25,094 nucleotides of DNA from contig JACMIO010000167.1 in the NCBI GenBank assembly GCA_014381105.1, forward strand, positions 1-25,094, given 5' to 3'. This document shows, one piece after another, positions 15,404 through 22,943 of this stretch; the first letter of the stretch is position 1, and each line of letters begins with the position of its first letter. Under the pieces are notes generated by a model. That model was not told the DNA's origin. It searched no databases and was given only the letters and a program-made list of their open reading frames with translations. Position numbers and translations under genes: made by a program. The DNA is from a bacterium (lineage in GTDB: Archaea; Thermoproteota; Nitrososphaeria; Nitrososphaerales; Nitrososphaeraceae).

Positions 15404-17043
15404 ATGTCAATTCAACAAGGTTCAGCAGGTGGTATGCCTGTTTTGATATTGAAAGAAGGAGCAAGTCAGACTAAAGGCCGAGATGCACAGAAAAATAATA
15501 TCGCAGCTGCAAAATTGATTGCAGAAGTTGTAAGGAGCTCCCTAGGTCCACGAGGAATGGATAAGATGTTAGTAGATGGGCTAGGAGACGTAACAATTAC
15601 CAATGATGGTGCAACAATATTGAAGGAAATAGACGTTCAGCATCCGGCGGCAAAGATGATGGTGGAAATAAGCAAAGCTACTGACAATGAGGTAGGTGAC
15701 GGGACTTCCTCTGTGGTAGTTTTGGCAGGCGCATTGATAGAGAAAGCTGAAGAGTTAATCAATAAAGATGTTCATCCGACTATAATTGTTGATGGATATA
15801 GAAAGAGCGCGTTAAAGAGCATTGAAATCTTTAATCAGATAGCACAAAAATAGACGGTAGCAACAAAGCTGAATTAATAAAGATAGCAAGAACATCAATG
15901 CAGACCAAACTTGTATCCAAAGAATCTGATGAGTTATCTCAAGTGGTTGTTAATGCAGCTTTACAGGTTTCTGAACCAAGAGAATCTGGTTATAGTGTAG
16001 ATATTGATGACGTCAAGGTTGAAAAGAAAGCCGGCGGCTCTTTACGAGATACCAAACTAATCAAGGGAATTGTACTTGATAAGGAAGTTGTTCATGGCGG
16101 AATGCCAAAAAGGGTTGAGAAGGCAAAAATTGCTCTCGTCAACTCTGCTCTAGAAATAGAGAAAACTGAATTCGATGCCAAAATCAACATCAGTTCGCCA
16201 GATCAAATGAAGATGTTCCTAGAAGAAGAGAATAGAATGCTAAAAAGTATGGTAGACAAGATTATTTCTTCAGGTGCCAATGTAGCTATTTGTCAAAAAG
16301 GCATTGATGACGTTGCGCAGCATTATTTGGCCAAATCCAATGTCTTGTCTGTTCGAAGAGTCAAAGAAAGTGATATGACCAAATTGGCCAGAGCAACAGG
16401 TGCCCGAATTGTTAATAATCTTGAAGACTTGGGTACCAAGGATCTAGGTTCAGCAGATCTCGTAGAAGAGAGAAAGATTGAAACTGACAAATGGGTTTTC
16501 ATTGAGGGATGCAAGCATCCAAAGGCTGTTACCATTCTCATTAGAGGAGGTTCACAGAGAGTCGTTGATGAGGCCGAGCGTTCATTACATGATGCACTAA
16601 TGGTAACCAAGGATGTCATTGAGAGACCATTAATAGTCGCAGGCGGCGGATCACCAGAATCTTACGTTGCAGGAAAACTAAGGGAGTGGTCTTCAACATT
16701 ATCTGGAAGAGAACAATTGGCAGCAGACAAGTTCGCAGAATCACTCGAAGTTATTCCACTTGCTTTGGCAGAAAATGCTGGAATGGATCCAATAGATACG
16801 CTTACAGAACTTCGCTCCAAACAAGCAAAAGGATCAAAATGGAGTGGCATTGATGCAAGAAGCGCAAAGATTGTAGACATGTCCAAGCTAGATATTGTAG
16901 AACCACTCAGTGTTAAGGAGCAAATCATAAAATCAGCTACAGAAGTTGCATCTATGATTCTCAGAATAGATGATGTAATAGCTTCAAGCAAATCTGGCGG
17001 CGGTGCTCCTGGCGGCATGCCTCCTGGCATGGGAGAAATGTAA
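15404..17043 (+). CDS. Thermosome subunit (group II chaperonin), split by a frameshift
   Basis: Group II chaperonins fold proteins in an ATP-driven double ring. The first frame (15404-15853) encodes LGPRG (47-51), NDGA (67-70) and the ATP-site GDGTSS (98-103), and stops at TAG 15851-15853. The rest of the chaperonin continues without loss in the next frame: IDGSNKAELIKIARTSMQTK joins on from 15850, ahead of the ATG at 15898. It ends at 17043 with AGGGSPES and a Gly/Met-rich tail (GGAPGGMPPGMGEM). Adding one A in the run 15846-15850 restores a protein of 546 residues, the family's normal length. A sequencing error is likely because all motifs remain, but a true lesion in one of several paralogues is possible. 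AGGAGA at 15385-15390 is a weak upstream ribosome-site candidate. Confidence 0.85.
15846..15853 (+). other. Frameshift site at an A5 run in the thermosome gene
   Basis: The zero frame reads CAA AAA TAG. Reading AAA then ATA GAC GGT (one base back) continues the chaperonin. The change equals one missing A. There is no standard X-XXY-YYZ slippery heptamer, although a single-tRNA slip at AAA before the stop is conceivable. Confidence 0.85.
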
Positions 17044-17064
17044 ATCAAAAATACATAATCTCAT

Positions 17065-17298
17065 TCATTTTACATTTTTTAACTCTATTTCAATAACATC
17101 TTTGACCCACTTTCCTGTATACTTTATTTCTTGCAGTCTAGTAAGATAGTCGTACCAGGTTATTTCGCCATAACTATTCTTCCAAACTTGATAATGATCC
17201 CTTAGGGATTGTAATGCTTCATAATGATATTCACAAAATTTTTCCTGAATTGCCTTTCTTACACATAACATGCATCTTGTTTCAAACTTTGCAATCAT
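17065..17298 (-). CDS. Small CxxC-CxxH zinc-binding protein (77 aa)
   Basis: Function unknown. Near the N-terminus is a compact zinc-type motif, Cys9-X2-Cys12-X9-Cys22-X2-His25, followed by a helix (YHYEALQSLRDHYQVWK) and an aromatic- and lysine-rich C-terminus. The ATG shares one base with the TAA of the upstream gene (TAATG), so the two are translationally coupled. It is convergent with the thermosome gene. A role as a nucleic-acid or protein adaptor is a guess from the motif. Confidence 0.65.
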   Translation of the reverse strand: MIAKFETRCMLCVRKAIQEKFCEYHYEALQSLRDHYQVWKNSYGEITWYDYLTRLQEIKYTGKWVKDVIEIELKNVK

Positions 17299-17792
17299 TA
17301 GAATTTATCAGATAATACCCACTTCATGGTTATTACATCATAGGTATATGACATGACTTGTCTGTTTGGCTCAAGGTTCTTGATTTTAATGTTAACAGAG
17401 TCCACCATATGTGCTATTTTTTCAAGTGCATATTCAAATTGAGCTCCTATATCTCCAGTTAGTGAAAAGACCAGCTTAAAATTACTGTCTGTTGATCCCG
17501 AAAATGATAAGCTTAGCTTGAAATCTTTTTTGCCCCTCCTACGCTTCATTTCATTAAAAATAAATTTTATCCTCTGCCAATTTTCAAAACCAAATGATTG
17601 GAAAAAATTATCATCGTAAGGAACGGGAAACTCGATATTTAAGAAGCTTAAACATTCACAATCATCCAATTTTTTTTCATCGACCTCAGAAAATCTAACC
17701 AGACTGCTATAGAGCGCCTCTATTTCATAGGGAGATACTCCATAATATTCCAGCTTTGTCAGGCTATTCAATTGAGCAATAATGATAGTCAA
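17298..17792 (-). CDS. Protein of unknown function (164 aa), first gene of a two-gene operon
   Basis: No family recognised. The protein is soluble, with an acidic N-terminal third (SEVDEKKLDDCECLSF), a basic patch (EMKRRRGKKDFKLSLSF), then what looks like a beta-rich domain (LSLSFSG, FKLVFSLTGD) and a helix (FEYALEKIAHMVDSVN). The start is TTG: an in-frame TAA lies three codons upstream and no ATG is available until residue 87. A TATA-like box (TTGCATAAAA, minus strand, about 17811-17820) is centred about 25 bases upstream, which supports it. It lies divergent from rpoD and overlaps the 77-aa gene by one base. Confidence 0.65.
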   Translation of the reverse strand: MTIIIAQLNSLTKLEYYGVSPYEIEALYSSLVRFSEVDEKKLDDCECLSFLNIEFPVPYDDNFFQSFGFENWQRIKFIFNEMKRRRGKKDFKLSLSFSGSTDSNFKLVFSLTGDIGAQFEYALEKIAHMVDSVNIKIKNLEPNRQVMSYTYDVITMKWVLSDKF

Positions 17793-17883
17793 AGGGCATT
17801 AATCTTTTGATTTTATGCAATTAAAGGAATTGAATTGACATGTGATTTTCGGTAGATTTTTAAGTGTTCGTTAATAAAATTTC

Positions 17884-18543
17884 GTGGACGCTTTGGACAC
17901 GATTAAGATTCTTGAAAGAGATAATAATCATATAGTTATTGAATTTAGTGACATTCCAAGACAATATGTCAATGCATTAAGGAGGTTATCTATCAGCCAA
18001 GTTCCTACTTTTGCAATTGATGATGTAGTAATACTTGAAAATTCGTCTGTAATGCATGATGAGGCTATCGCCCATAGACTAGGGCTTATTCCATTACGGA
18101 CAGATCTTGAAAGGTTTGTAATGCCTCATATTTGTGATTGTAAAAGCACGCTTGGTTGTTCCAGATGTAGAGTACTGTTGGTATTAGATGCCGAATCTCA
18201 AGATAAGACCAAAGTAATTACCTCTGCAGATCTGATATCCGAGGATGACGTTGTTAAGCCTGTAAATAGCGAAATACCAATAGTATCCTTAGCTCCAGGT
18301 CAAAAATTAAAGTTTGAGGCATATGCAAGATTAGGAACTGGGAAATCCCACGCAAAGTGGCAGCCAACGTCAGTAGCCGTTGTAAAAGATAGCAAAAAGG
18401 AAGAAGATTCCATACTTGTAATAGAATCCAATGGGTCACTGACACCAGAAGAGATAGTAATAGAGGCAGCGAAAATACTCGGATCAAAAATCAAAGATTT
18501 TGATAGTGTTATTCAATCTCTGACATTACCAAAGAATATTTAG
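17884..18543 (+). CDS. rpoD: DNA-directed RNA polymerase subunit D (Rpo3)
   Basis: Rpo3 is the alpha/Rpb3-like assembly subunit that dimerises with Rpo11. The opening segment (YVNALRRLSISQVPTFAIDDV) and the DEAIAHRLGLIPL motif are diagnostic. A four-cysteine loop, Cys84-X-Cys86-X5-Cys92-X2-Cys95, corresponds to the Rpb3 zinc site. At 219 residues it lacks the ferredoxin-like Fe-S domain seen in the longer Sulfolobus protein. The start is GTG. It heads a ribosomal operon with eL18, uL13 and uS9, an arrangement common in archaea. Confidence 0.95.
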   Translation: MDALDTIKILERDNNHIVIEFSDIPRQYVNALRRLSISQVPTFAIDDVVILENSSVMHDEAIAHRLGLIPLRTDLERFVMPHICDCKSTLGCSRCRVLLVLDAESQDKTKVITSADLISEDDVVKPVNSEIPIVSLAPGQKLKFEAYARLGTGKSHAKWQPTSVAVVKDSKKEEDSILVIESNGSLTPEEIVIEAAKILGSKIKDFDSVIQSLTLPKNI

Positions 18544-18584
18544 GTATAGATTTATTTGGGGTTTAAGGATAGCGAGAATATTTC

Positions 18585-18932
18585 ATGTTTCCTGATACAT
18601 TGAGCAATACGATTTGGACTCTAAGAAATGCATTAAAGAAGAATAAGGTTCCAATATGGAAAGCTGTAATAAAGGAGCTTTCAAGGTCAAGATCCAACAG
18701 AAGTCAAGTTAACATTGGTCAATTAGCTAATGTTACTAAGGATAAAGAAGTTGTAATAGTACCTGGAAAGATATTGGGTTCTGGTGAAATAAGTCACAAG
18801 CTTACGATTTGGTGTTTTGGTATTTCAGAGGCTGCTACAAGAAAAGTACTTGATGCGGGTGGAAAAATACTCGCTCTTGATAGCTTGATAAAGAAGTATC
18901 CAGACGGTAAGGGGGTTAGAATAATTGGTTAA
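18585..18932 (+). CDS. rpl18e: Large-subunit ribosomal protein eL18
   Basis: An archaeal/eukaryotic ribosomal protein. Matches include the RSNRSQVNIGQL segment, VVIVPGKILGSGEI, and KLTIWCFGISEAATRKV with the ending KYPDGKGVRIIG. The 115 residues are normal. It begins 41 bases after rpoD and its 3' end overlaps uL13 by eight bases, so both are in one transcript. Confidence 0.94.
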   Translation: MFPDTLSNTIWTLRNALKKNKVPIWKAVIKELSRSRSNRSQVNIGQLANVTKDKEVVIVPGKILGSGEISHKLTIWCFGISEAATRKVLDAGGKILALDSLIKKYPDGKGVRIIG

Positions 18933-19407
18933 ACAAATTACTGAGCAAGAACAAAAACCTAATCAGACTGTGACAGTCGATGCGAAGGATTGCATCGCAG
19001 GGAGAATGTGCTCTCATATTTCAAAACTTTTACTCAAAGGACATCAAGTCAGAGTAGTAAATGCAGAAAAAAGCATGATTTCAGGAAATAGATACAAAAC
19101 TATTGAAATATATAAAGAATATCTAGAAATTGCATCTAATACAAATCCCATACACGGTCCATTTCATCCAAGAAAACCTGACAAAATCATTACAAAGATG
19201 GTTAGAGGTATGTTACCAAAAAGGAAATCTAGTGGGTTAACAGCTTTAAAGAGGTTGAGAGTTTATATCTCAATACCACCTGAACTCAAGAATACAAAAC
19301 TTGAAACATTTGAAGATTCCAAAATTAGGAAACCGTCGTCATACTTTATTACTCTTGGCGAATTATCAAAACAGATAGGTTGGAACGGATTGGATAATTA
19401 TGAATAA
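18925..19407 (+). CDS. rpl13: Large-subunit ribosomal protein uL13
   Basis: uL13 is an early-assembly 23S rRNA-binding protein. Recognisable parts are VDAKDCIAGRMCSHISKLLL near the start, NPIHGPFHPRKPDKI, and the central MVRGMLPKRKSSGLTALKRL motif. The start is TTG inside the end of eL18, the only start that keeps the first conserved strand. A ten-residue polar leader (KQITEQEQKPNQ) precedes the domain. The end overlaps uS9 by eight bases. Confidence 0.94.
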   Translation: MVKQITEQEQKPNQTVTVDAKDCIAGRMCSHISKLLLKGHQVRVVNAEKSMISGNRYKTIEIYKEYLEIASNTNPIHGPFHPRKPDKIITKMVRGMLPKRKSSGLTALKRLRVYISIPPELKNTKLETFEDSKIRKPSSYFITLGELSKQIGWNGLDNYE

Positions 19408-19843
19408 AATTGATCTTTATCCTGGTCAGAGAAAGTCAAGCAGAGCTGTTGCTACGATTTCAAAAGGAACTGGAAAAGTTAGAATCAACAATATACCAGC
19501 CGAGTTAATAAATTCCGAAGTAGCGAGAGAATTGGTGCTTATTCCCCTTAGATTGATTGGCGAATATAGAGATAAAGTAGATATTATTGTGAAGGTTCAC
19601 GGGGGCGGTTTCATGGGACAATCATTTGCAAGTACTGTCGCTATTTGTCGAGCACTGTCCGGTGCCGGTAAGGGTGGTAGAGATCCTAAAGAGCATCCAT
19701 TCGCAAGAAGCGTTCGTACGGAAATCCGTAAAAGAATAACAGAATTTGATAGGCATTTGCTATCAGGCGACCCAAGACAGACAGAATCAAAGAAATTTGG
19801 TGGATCTGGAGCCAGGCGTAGAAAACAAAAATCGTACCGTTAG
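19400..19843 (+). CDS. rps9: Small-subunit ribosomal protein uS9
   Basis: uS9 reaches the ribosomal P site with its C-terminal tail. Family features are RKSSRAVATISKGTGKVRIN, VKVHGGGFMGQ and the basic tail GARRRKQKSYR ending in the conserved Arg. The 147 residues are normal for archaea. It closes the rpoD-eL18-uL13-uS9 cluster. In many archaea rpoN follows here, but no Rpo10-like CxxC protein is encoded in the next 400 bases on this strand. Confidence 0.95.
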   Translation: MNKIDLYPGQRKSSRAVATISKGTGKVRINNIPAELINSEVARELVLIPLRLIGEYRDKVDIIVKVHGGGFMGQSFASTVAICRALSGAGKGGRDPKEHPFARSVRTEIRKRITEFDRHLLSGDPRQTESKKFGGSGARRRKQKSYR

Positions 19844-19928
19844 ACATCTGCTTTTTCATTTCATTGGTAATTAGTGAAAGCAAAACCAGAAATGTAAATC
19901 TATCCAGACTGATCTATTTTTTCAAGTA

Positions 19929-20096
19929 TTATCTTTTCACGATATCTTTACGATCTGGAGAAATATAAAAATCAGTTAACTTCTTCTCATAACACATGCC
20001 ACAGAGATATCCTGAAATGTTCCACTCTTCCATAGATTTGTACCTAAAAGTTAACGTGTTACCACACAAGGCACATTTAAAATCATTTTTATCCAT
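19929..20096 (-). CDS. Short zinc-ribbon protein (55 aa)
   Basis: Translation of the minus strand gives a 55-residue protein, MDKNDFKCALCG at the start and SPDRKDIVKR at the end. It holds a complete zinc ribbon, Cys8-X2-Cys11-X20-Cys32-X2-Cys35. An ATG two codons upstream (20102) would give 57 residues, but a TATA-like AACTTTTAATTTAC (20118-20130) suits the inner ATG as a leaderless start. It is convergent with rps9 and divergent from glyA. Function unknown. Its spacing of cysteines matches that of the acidic zinc-ribbon protein at 4961-5233, but without an acidic tail. Confidence 0.6.
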   Translation of the reverse strand: MDKNDFKCALCGNTLTFRYKSMEEWNISGYLCGMCYEKKLTDFYISPDRKDIVKR

Positions 20097-20203
20097 CAAC
20101 ATGAGTCCAATCTAGAGTAAATTAAAAGTTGTGAAATAGTAAACGTGAAGAGCTGTCTGGCTAACAAAAACACGCAAAAAAATATTCAACATGACAAGCA
20201 ATA

Positions 20204-20213
20204 TTTTAAATTA
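20204..20213 (+). promoter_or_regulatory. TATA box of glyA
   Basis: TTTTAAATTA is centred about 33 bases before the glyA ATG, giving a predicted leader of only a few bases. The rest of the spacer from 20103 is AT-rich with no other clear signal. Confidence 0.5.
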
Positions 20214-20241
20214 GGAACTTAAAGTCACCATAAATATCACA

Positions 20242-21558
20242 ATGGACGCTAAAGAATCATATTATAAGGTATTTGATCTTGTTGAAAAACATCACAAGTG
20301 GTTCAAGTCTTCTATACCATTAATCGCAAGCGAAAATATTCCCAGTCCTGCGGTAAGAGAAGCGATAGTTTCAGACTTTGGAAATAGATATGCGGAAGGC
20401 TGGCCTGGCGAAAGGGTTTACGCAGGGTGTATCTACATTGATCAAGTAGAACTAATCTGCAATGAATTGGCAAAAAGGGTGTTCAATTCAGAATTTGCTG
20501 ATTGTAGGGCTACTTCAGGTGTTGTCGCAAACCTTGCAATATATTCTGCTTTTTCTAATCCAGGAGACCATATGATAGCGGCGTCTATCCCCAGTGGAGG
20601 ACATATTTCTCATGGTAAAAAAGAACATTCTGGAACTGCCGGTCTCGTTCACGGTCTCAATATAGAACATTATCCATTCTCAAAAGAAGATATGACAATC
20701 GATGTAGACGCTACCAAGAAAAAGGTCGCTGAAATGATTGCAAATGGTAGGAAACCTGCTATCGCAATGTTTGGAGGAAGTTTGTTTCTTTTTCCTCATC
20801 CAGTAAGAGAGCTGGCATCTTTTATGCATGATAATAATATTTACGTCAACTATGATGGAGCTCATGTGGCAGGATTGATAGCTGGAGGAGAATTCCAAGA
20901 CCCAATTGGAGAAGGTTCGGATTCCATGACAATGAGCTCCCATAAGACTCTATGGGGTCCACAAGGAGGAATTATTGTCTCACTAGAAAAATATGCAGAT
21001 AACATCAAAAAGGCCATCTTTCCAGGTAATACAAGTAGTCATCACCTCCACCATGTAGCAGGCAAAGCAATAGCTTTAGCAGAGTCATTAGAGTTTGGAA
21101 AGGAATATGCAAAACAAGTCATAAAAAATGCAAAAACTCTTGCCGAATCACTTGCAAATTTTGGTTTTACAGTTTTAGGAGAAAAACGTGGCTACACAGA
21201 ATCACACCAATTGGCTGTAGACGTTTCCAAATTTGGAGATGGTGGAACAATTGAAAAGGAACTAGAAAAAGCAAATATTATTCTTAACAGACAGCTATTA
21301 CCAGGTGATATTAAATCTGGTAAACATTATATGCACCCAAGTGGTGTTCGAATTGGAGTACCTGAAGTAACTAGATTAGGAATGAAAGAAAGTGAAATGA
21401 AAGAGATTGCATCATTTATCAAGCAAATAGTGATAGACAAGTCAGATCCAAAACAAGTTGCCAGCTCCGTATCAAAATTCCGCGAACAATTTCAAAAAGT
21501 ACAGTACGCATTTGAAAACTCTACAGATGCCTATGAGTACATAAGAATAAGAACTTGA
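20242..21558 (+). CDS. glyA: Serine hydroxymethyltransferase
   Basis: This PLP enzyme interconverts serine and glycine, moving a one-carbon unit to a tetrahydropterin. The cofactor lysine is Lys235 in SSHKTLWGPQGG, and the PLP-contacting aspartate and histidine lie in YDGAHVAG (Asp205, His208). IPLIASENIPSPAVREA and FGNRYAEGWPGERVYAG are family signatures. The 438 residues match archaeal forms. In the lysine loop Trp replaces the Arg usual in bacteria (HKTLWGP rather than HKTLRGP). Archaeal enzymes often use modified folates, so the acceptor is not certain. Confidence 0.96.
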   Translation: MDAKESYYKVFDLVEKHHKWFKSSIPLIASENIPSPAVREAIVSDFGNRYAEGWPGERVYAGCIYIDQVELICNELAKRVFNSEFADCRATSGVVANLAIYSAFSNPGDHMIAASIPSGGHISHGKKEHSGTAGLVHGLNIEHYPFSKEDMTIDVDATKKKVAEMIANGRKPAIAMFGGSLFLFPHPVRELASFMHDNNIYVNYDGAHVAGLIAGGEFQDPIGEGSDSMTMSSHKTLWGPQGGIIVSLEKYADNIKKAIFPGNTSSHHLHHVAGKAIALAESLEFGKEYAKQVIKNAKTLAESLANFGFTVLGEKRGYTESHQLAVDVSKFGDGGTIEKELEKANIILNRQLLPGDIKSGKHYMHPSGVRIGVPEVTRLGMKESEMKEIASFIKQIVIDKSDPKQVASSVSKFREQFQKVQYAFENSTDAYEYIRIRT

Positions 21559-21712
21559 TTACACATATTTGCTGCAATAATTCTTCAGCTAACGGTTAGC
21601 AGGAGATAATAGCCCTCACTGACAGCTTGATTGCTATGTTGTTGAATATTATTCAAAATATATTAATTCAAGTATAATTTTGTTAACAAAATCTACTAGC
21701 AATTCATAAAAT

Positions 21713-21805
21713 ATGCTAATTTACTATATACTAGGAATTTCAGTTTCAATATTTGTTCTATTCACACAATTTGTTAGTCGTCGAAAATATTTAATTAATT
21801 TATGA
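21713..21805 (+). CDS. Possible 30-aa single-span membrane microprotein
   Basis: ATG at 21713 opens a 30-codon frame ending in TGA. It encodes a hydrophobic helix (about residues 2-20) followed by the basic SRRK, a membrane-anchor pattern with the positive end inside. Nothing else supports it. In DNA this AT-rich, short hydrophobic frames arise often by chance. Confidence 0.2.
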   Translation: MLIYYILGISVSIFVLFTQFVSRRKYLINL

Positions 21806-21878
21806 TAAGATTATACAAATTATACAAAATTACTCCAATCTATATTAATTATTCAAAAATAAATTATTTATGTAACAT

Positions 21879-21887
21879 TATTATAAA
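21879..21887 (+). promoter_or_regulatory. TATA box of the acidic exported protein gene
   Basis: TATTATAAAG-like sequence is centred about 26 bases before the ATG at 21909, the leaderless spacing. Confidence 0.5.
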
Positions 21888-21908
21888 GTATTAATTTATT
21901 TATGATAA

Positions 21909-22253
21909 ATGCACCCCTTAGAAATAATGAACAAGAAACAACCAATGAAAAGCATGTTTTTGTTTGCTTCGTTGCTGACCCTTATGTTTGGAGCCTTAAT
22001 TGTTTCCATGAGCACGCTAGTATATGCCGATATCTGGGATGACGATGACACCATGGAGGAACTTGTAAAAGACATTGACAACGGTAAGGATAACGACGAT
22101 GACATGAATTGGGACGAATTCGAAGATTCGAAAATTTTCAAACAAGAAGATATTGAAACACAAGGATGCATAGAAAATAGACAGGAGCTTTCAAATAATC
22201 TAGCAGATTACGAAGTTCTTAGATGCTTTGAAGACTCAGATTACGCCTATTAA
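21909..22253 (+). CDS. Acidic exported protein with an Asp-rich, EF-hand-like loop (114 aa)
   Basis: Function unknown. A basic start (NKKQPMKSM) is followed by a hydrophobic segment (about residues 16-39) and a likely signal-peptidase site after VYA (residue 40). The mature part, about 74 residues, is very acidic, with DIWDDDD at its start. Asp61, Asp63, Asp65, Asp69 and Glu72 are spaced as in a calcium-binding EF-hand loop, but position 6 is Met rather than Gly. Two cysteines (87 and 106) could form a disulphide outside the cell. An alternative start at Met7 leaves the signal intact. The TATA box at leaderless spacing supports the first ATG. Metal binding is an inference from residue spacing. 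Confidence 0.65.
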   Translation: MHPLEIMNKKQPMKSMFLFASLLTLMFGALIVSMSTLVYADIWDDDDTMEELVKDIDNGKDNDDDMNWDEFEDSKIFKQEDIETQGCIENRQELSNNLADYEVLRCFEDSDYAY

Positions 22254-22279
22254 TAATTAGGGTAATCATCCAGCCCAAC

Positions 22280-22300
22280 TTTTTTATTTTTTTTACTTTT
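22280..22300 (+). terminator. T-rich terminator after the acidic exported protein gene
   Basis: A nearly pure T tract (TTTTTTATTTTTTTTACTTTT) lies 26 bases after the stop, typical of archaeal termination signals. Confidence 0.5.
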
Positions 22301-22380
22301 CTAATACTCAATCATGATTATTTACCAACCTATGGTATAGGAACTCTTTTAAAATGAAATTTAGAATGTTATAGATGTTA

Positions 22381-22391
22381 CATATATTAGA
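22381..22391 (+). promoter_or_regulatory. TATA box of the universal stress protein gene
   Basis: CATATATTAG is centred about 29 bases before the GTG start at 22415, supporting both the start choice and a leaderless transcript. Confidence 0.45.
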
Positions 22392-22414
22392 CACAAGTCA
22401 GTTAATGATCTCTC

Positions 22415-22840
22415 GTGTTTACAAATGTCCTAGTTCCTGTTGATGGATCGGAAAATTCCTACAGAGCCCTAGATGCAGCATTATTGCTTTCAGAAAAATT
22501 GGGTTCAAATATTACTGCGGTTAACGTGATGGAACAAGTTCCAATAACTCATATTGAATCAGAAAAACTGTTAAGCGAATTACTAGAAGCCTATAGAAAA
22601 GAAAACCAAGAAATACTATCAAAGTGTTCAAAGATTGCTACTGAAAAAGGATTAAGCATCAAGACCCTTCTTCTTCAGGGAAATCCGGCTTCGGTAATTT
22701 TGGATTATAGCAAGAAAGAGAAATTCGATATTGTAATCATGGGTAGTAGAGGTATGGGAAAATTTAAACAATTAATATTAGGAAGTGTGTCAAACAAAAT
22801 TGTACATCACTCCCCCTGTGCAGTCTTATTAATAAGGTAA
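22415..22840 (+). CDS. Universal stress protein (UspA family)
   Basis: A single Usp domain of 141 residues with the nucleotide-binding fold. VLVPVDGSENSYRA opens the protein (Asp10). The ATP-binding motif G-X2-G-X9-G-S is complete at Gly110, Gly113, Gly123 and Ser124 (GSRGMGKFKQLILGSVS), so this is the ATP-binding type. Start is GTG. Several copies per genome are usual in ammonia-oxidising archaea, and the stimulus cannot be read from the sequence. It has its own promoter and precedes bluB by about 100 bases. Confidence 0.92.
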   Translation: MFTNVLVPVDGSENSYRALDAALLLSEKLGSNITAVNVMEQVPITHIESEKLLSELLEAYRKENQEILSKCSKIATEKGLSIKTLLLQGNPASVILDYSKKEKFDIVIMGSRGMGKFKQLILGSVSNKIVHHSPCAVLLIR

Positions 22841-22912
22841 TGATGACATTCTCATGATTAAATTTCCATGTCATAACCGACATAGCATTCCTGCTATTAC
22901 AACCACAACTAG

Positions 22913-22922
22913 ACATATAATC
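22913..22922 (+). promoter_or_regulatory. TATA box of bluB
   Basis: GACATATAATC is centred about 27 bases before the bluB ATG, indicating a leaderless transcript separate from the upstream gene. Confidence 0.45.
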
Positions 22923-22943
22923 ACACTCATGATTTGACATAAG

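Larger units (their letters stand above)
21559..21908. other. AT-rich 350-base spacer with palindromes and short repeats
   Basis: No well-supported gene is seen. It contains GCTAACGGTTAGC (21588-21600), TTGAATATTATTCAA (21642-21656) and the perfect 16-base palindrome ATTTTGTTAACAAAAT (21677-21692). There is also a 9-base tandem repeat ATTATACAA (21810-21827), and TTTATGATAA occurs twice exactly 100 bases apart (21799 and 21899). The last part is the promoter of the acidic exported protein. A 30-codon frame (21713-21805) is listed separately. Confidence 0.6.

Noticed and set aside
15840..15860. Programmed -1 frameshift in the thermosome gene
   Set aside because: The site lacks a canonical X-XXY-YYZ heptamer and I see no clear downstream structure; a missing base is the simpler explanation.
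16662..17048. 128-codon minus-strand frame over the thermosome 3' end
   Set aside because: It is the antisense of a well-supported chaperonin coding region and its composition reflects that gene.
19844..20241. rpoN expected after rps9
   Set aside because: No plus-strand frame has the Rpo10 cysteine pattern; the only coherent protein is a different zinc ribbon on the minus strand.
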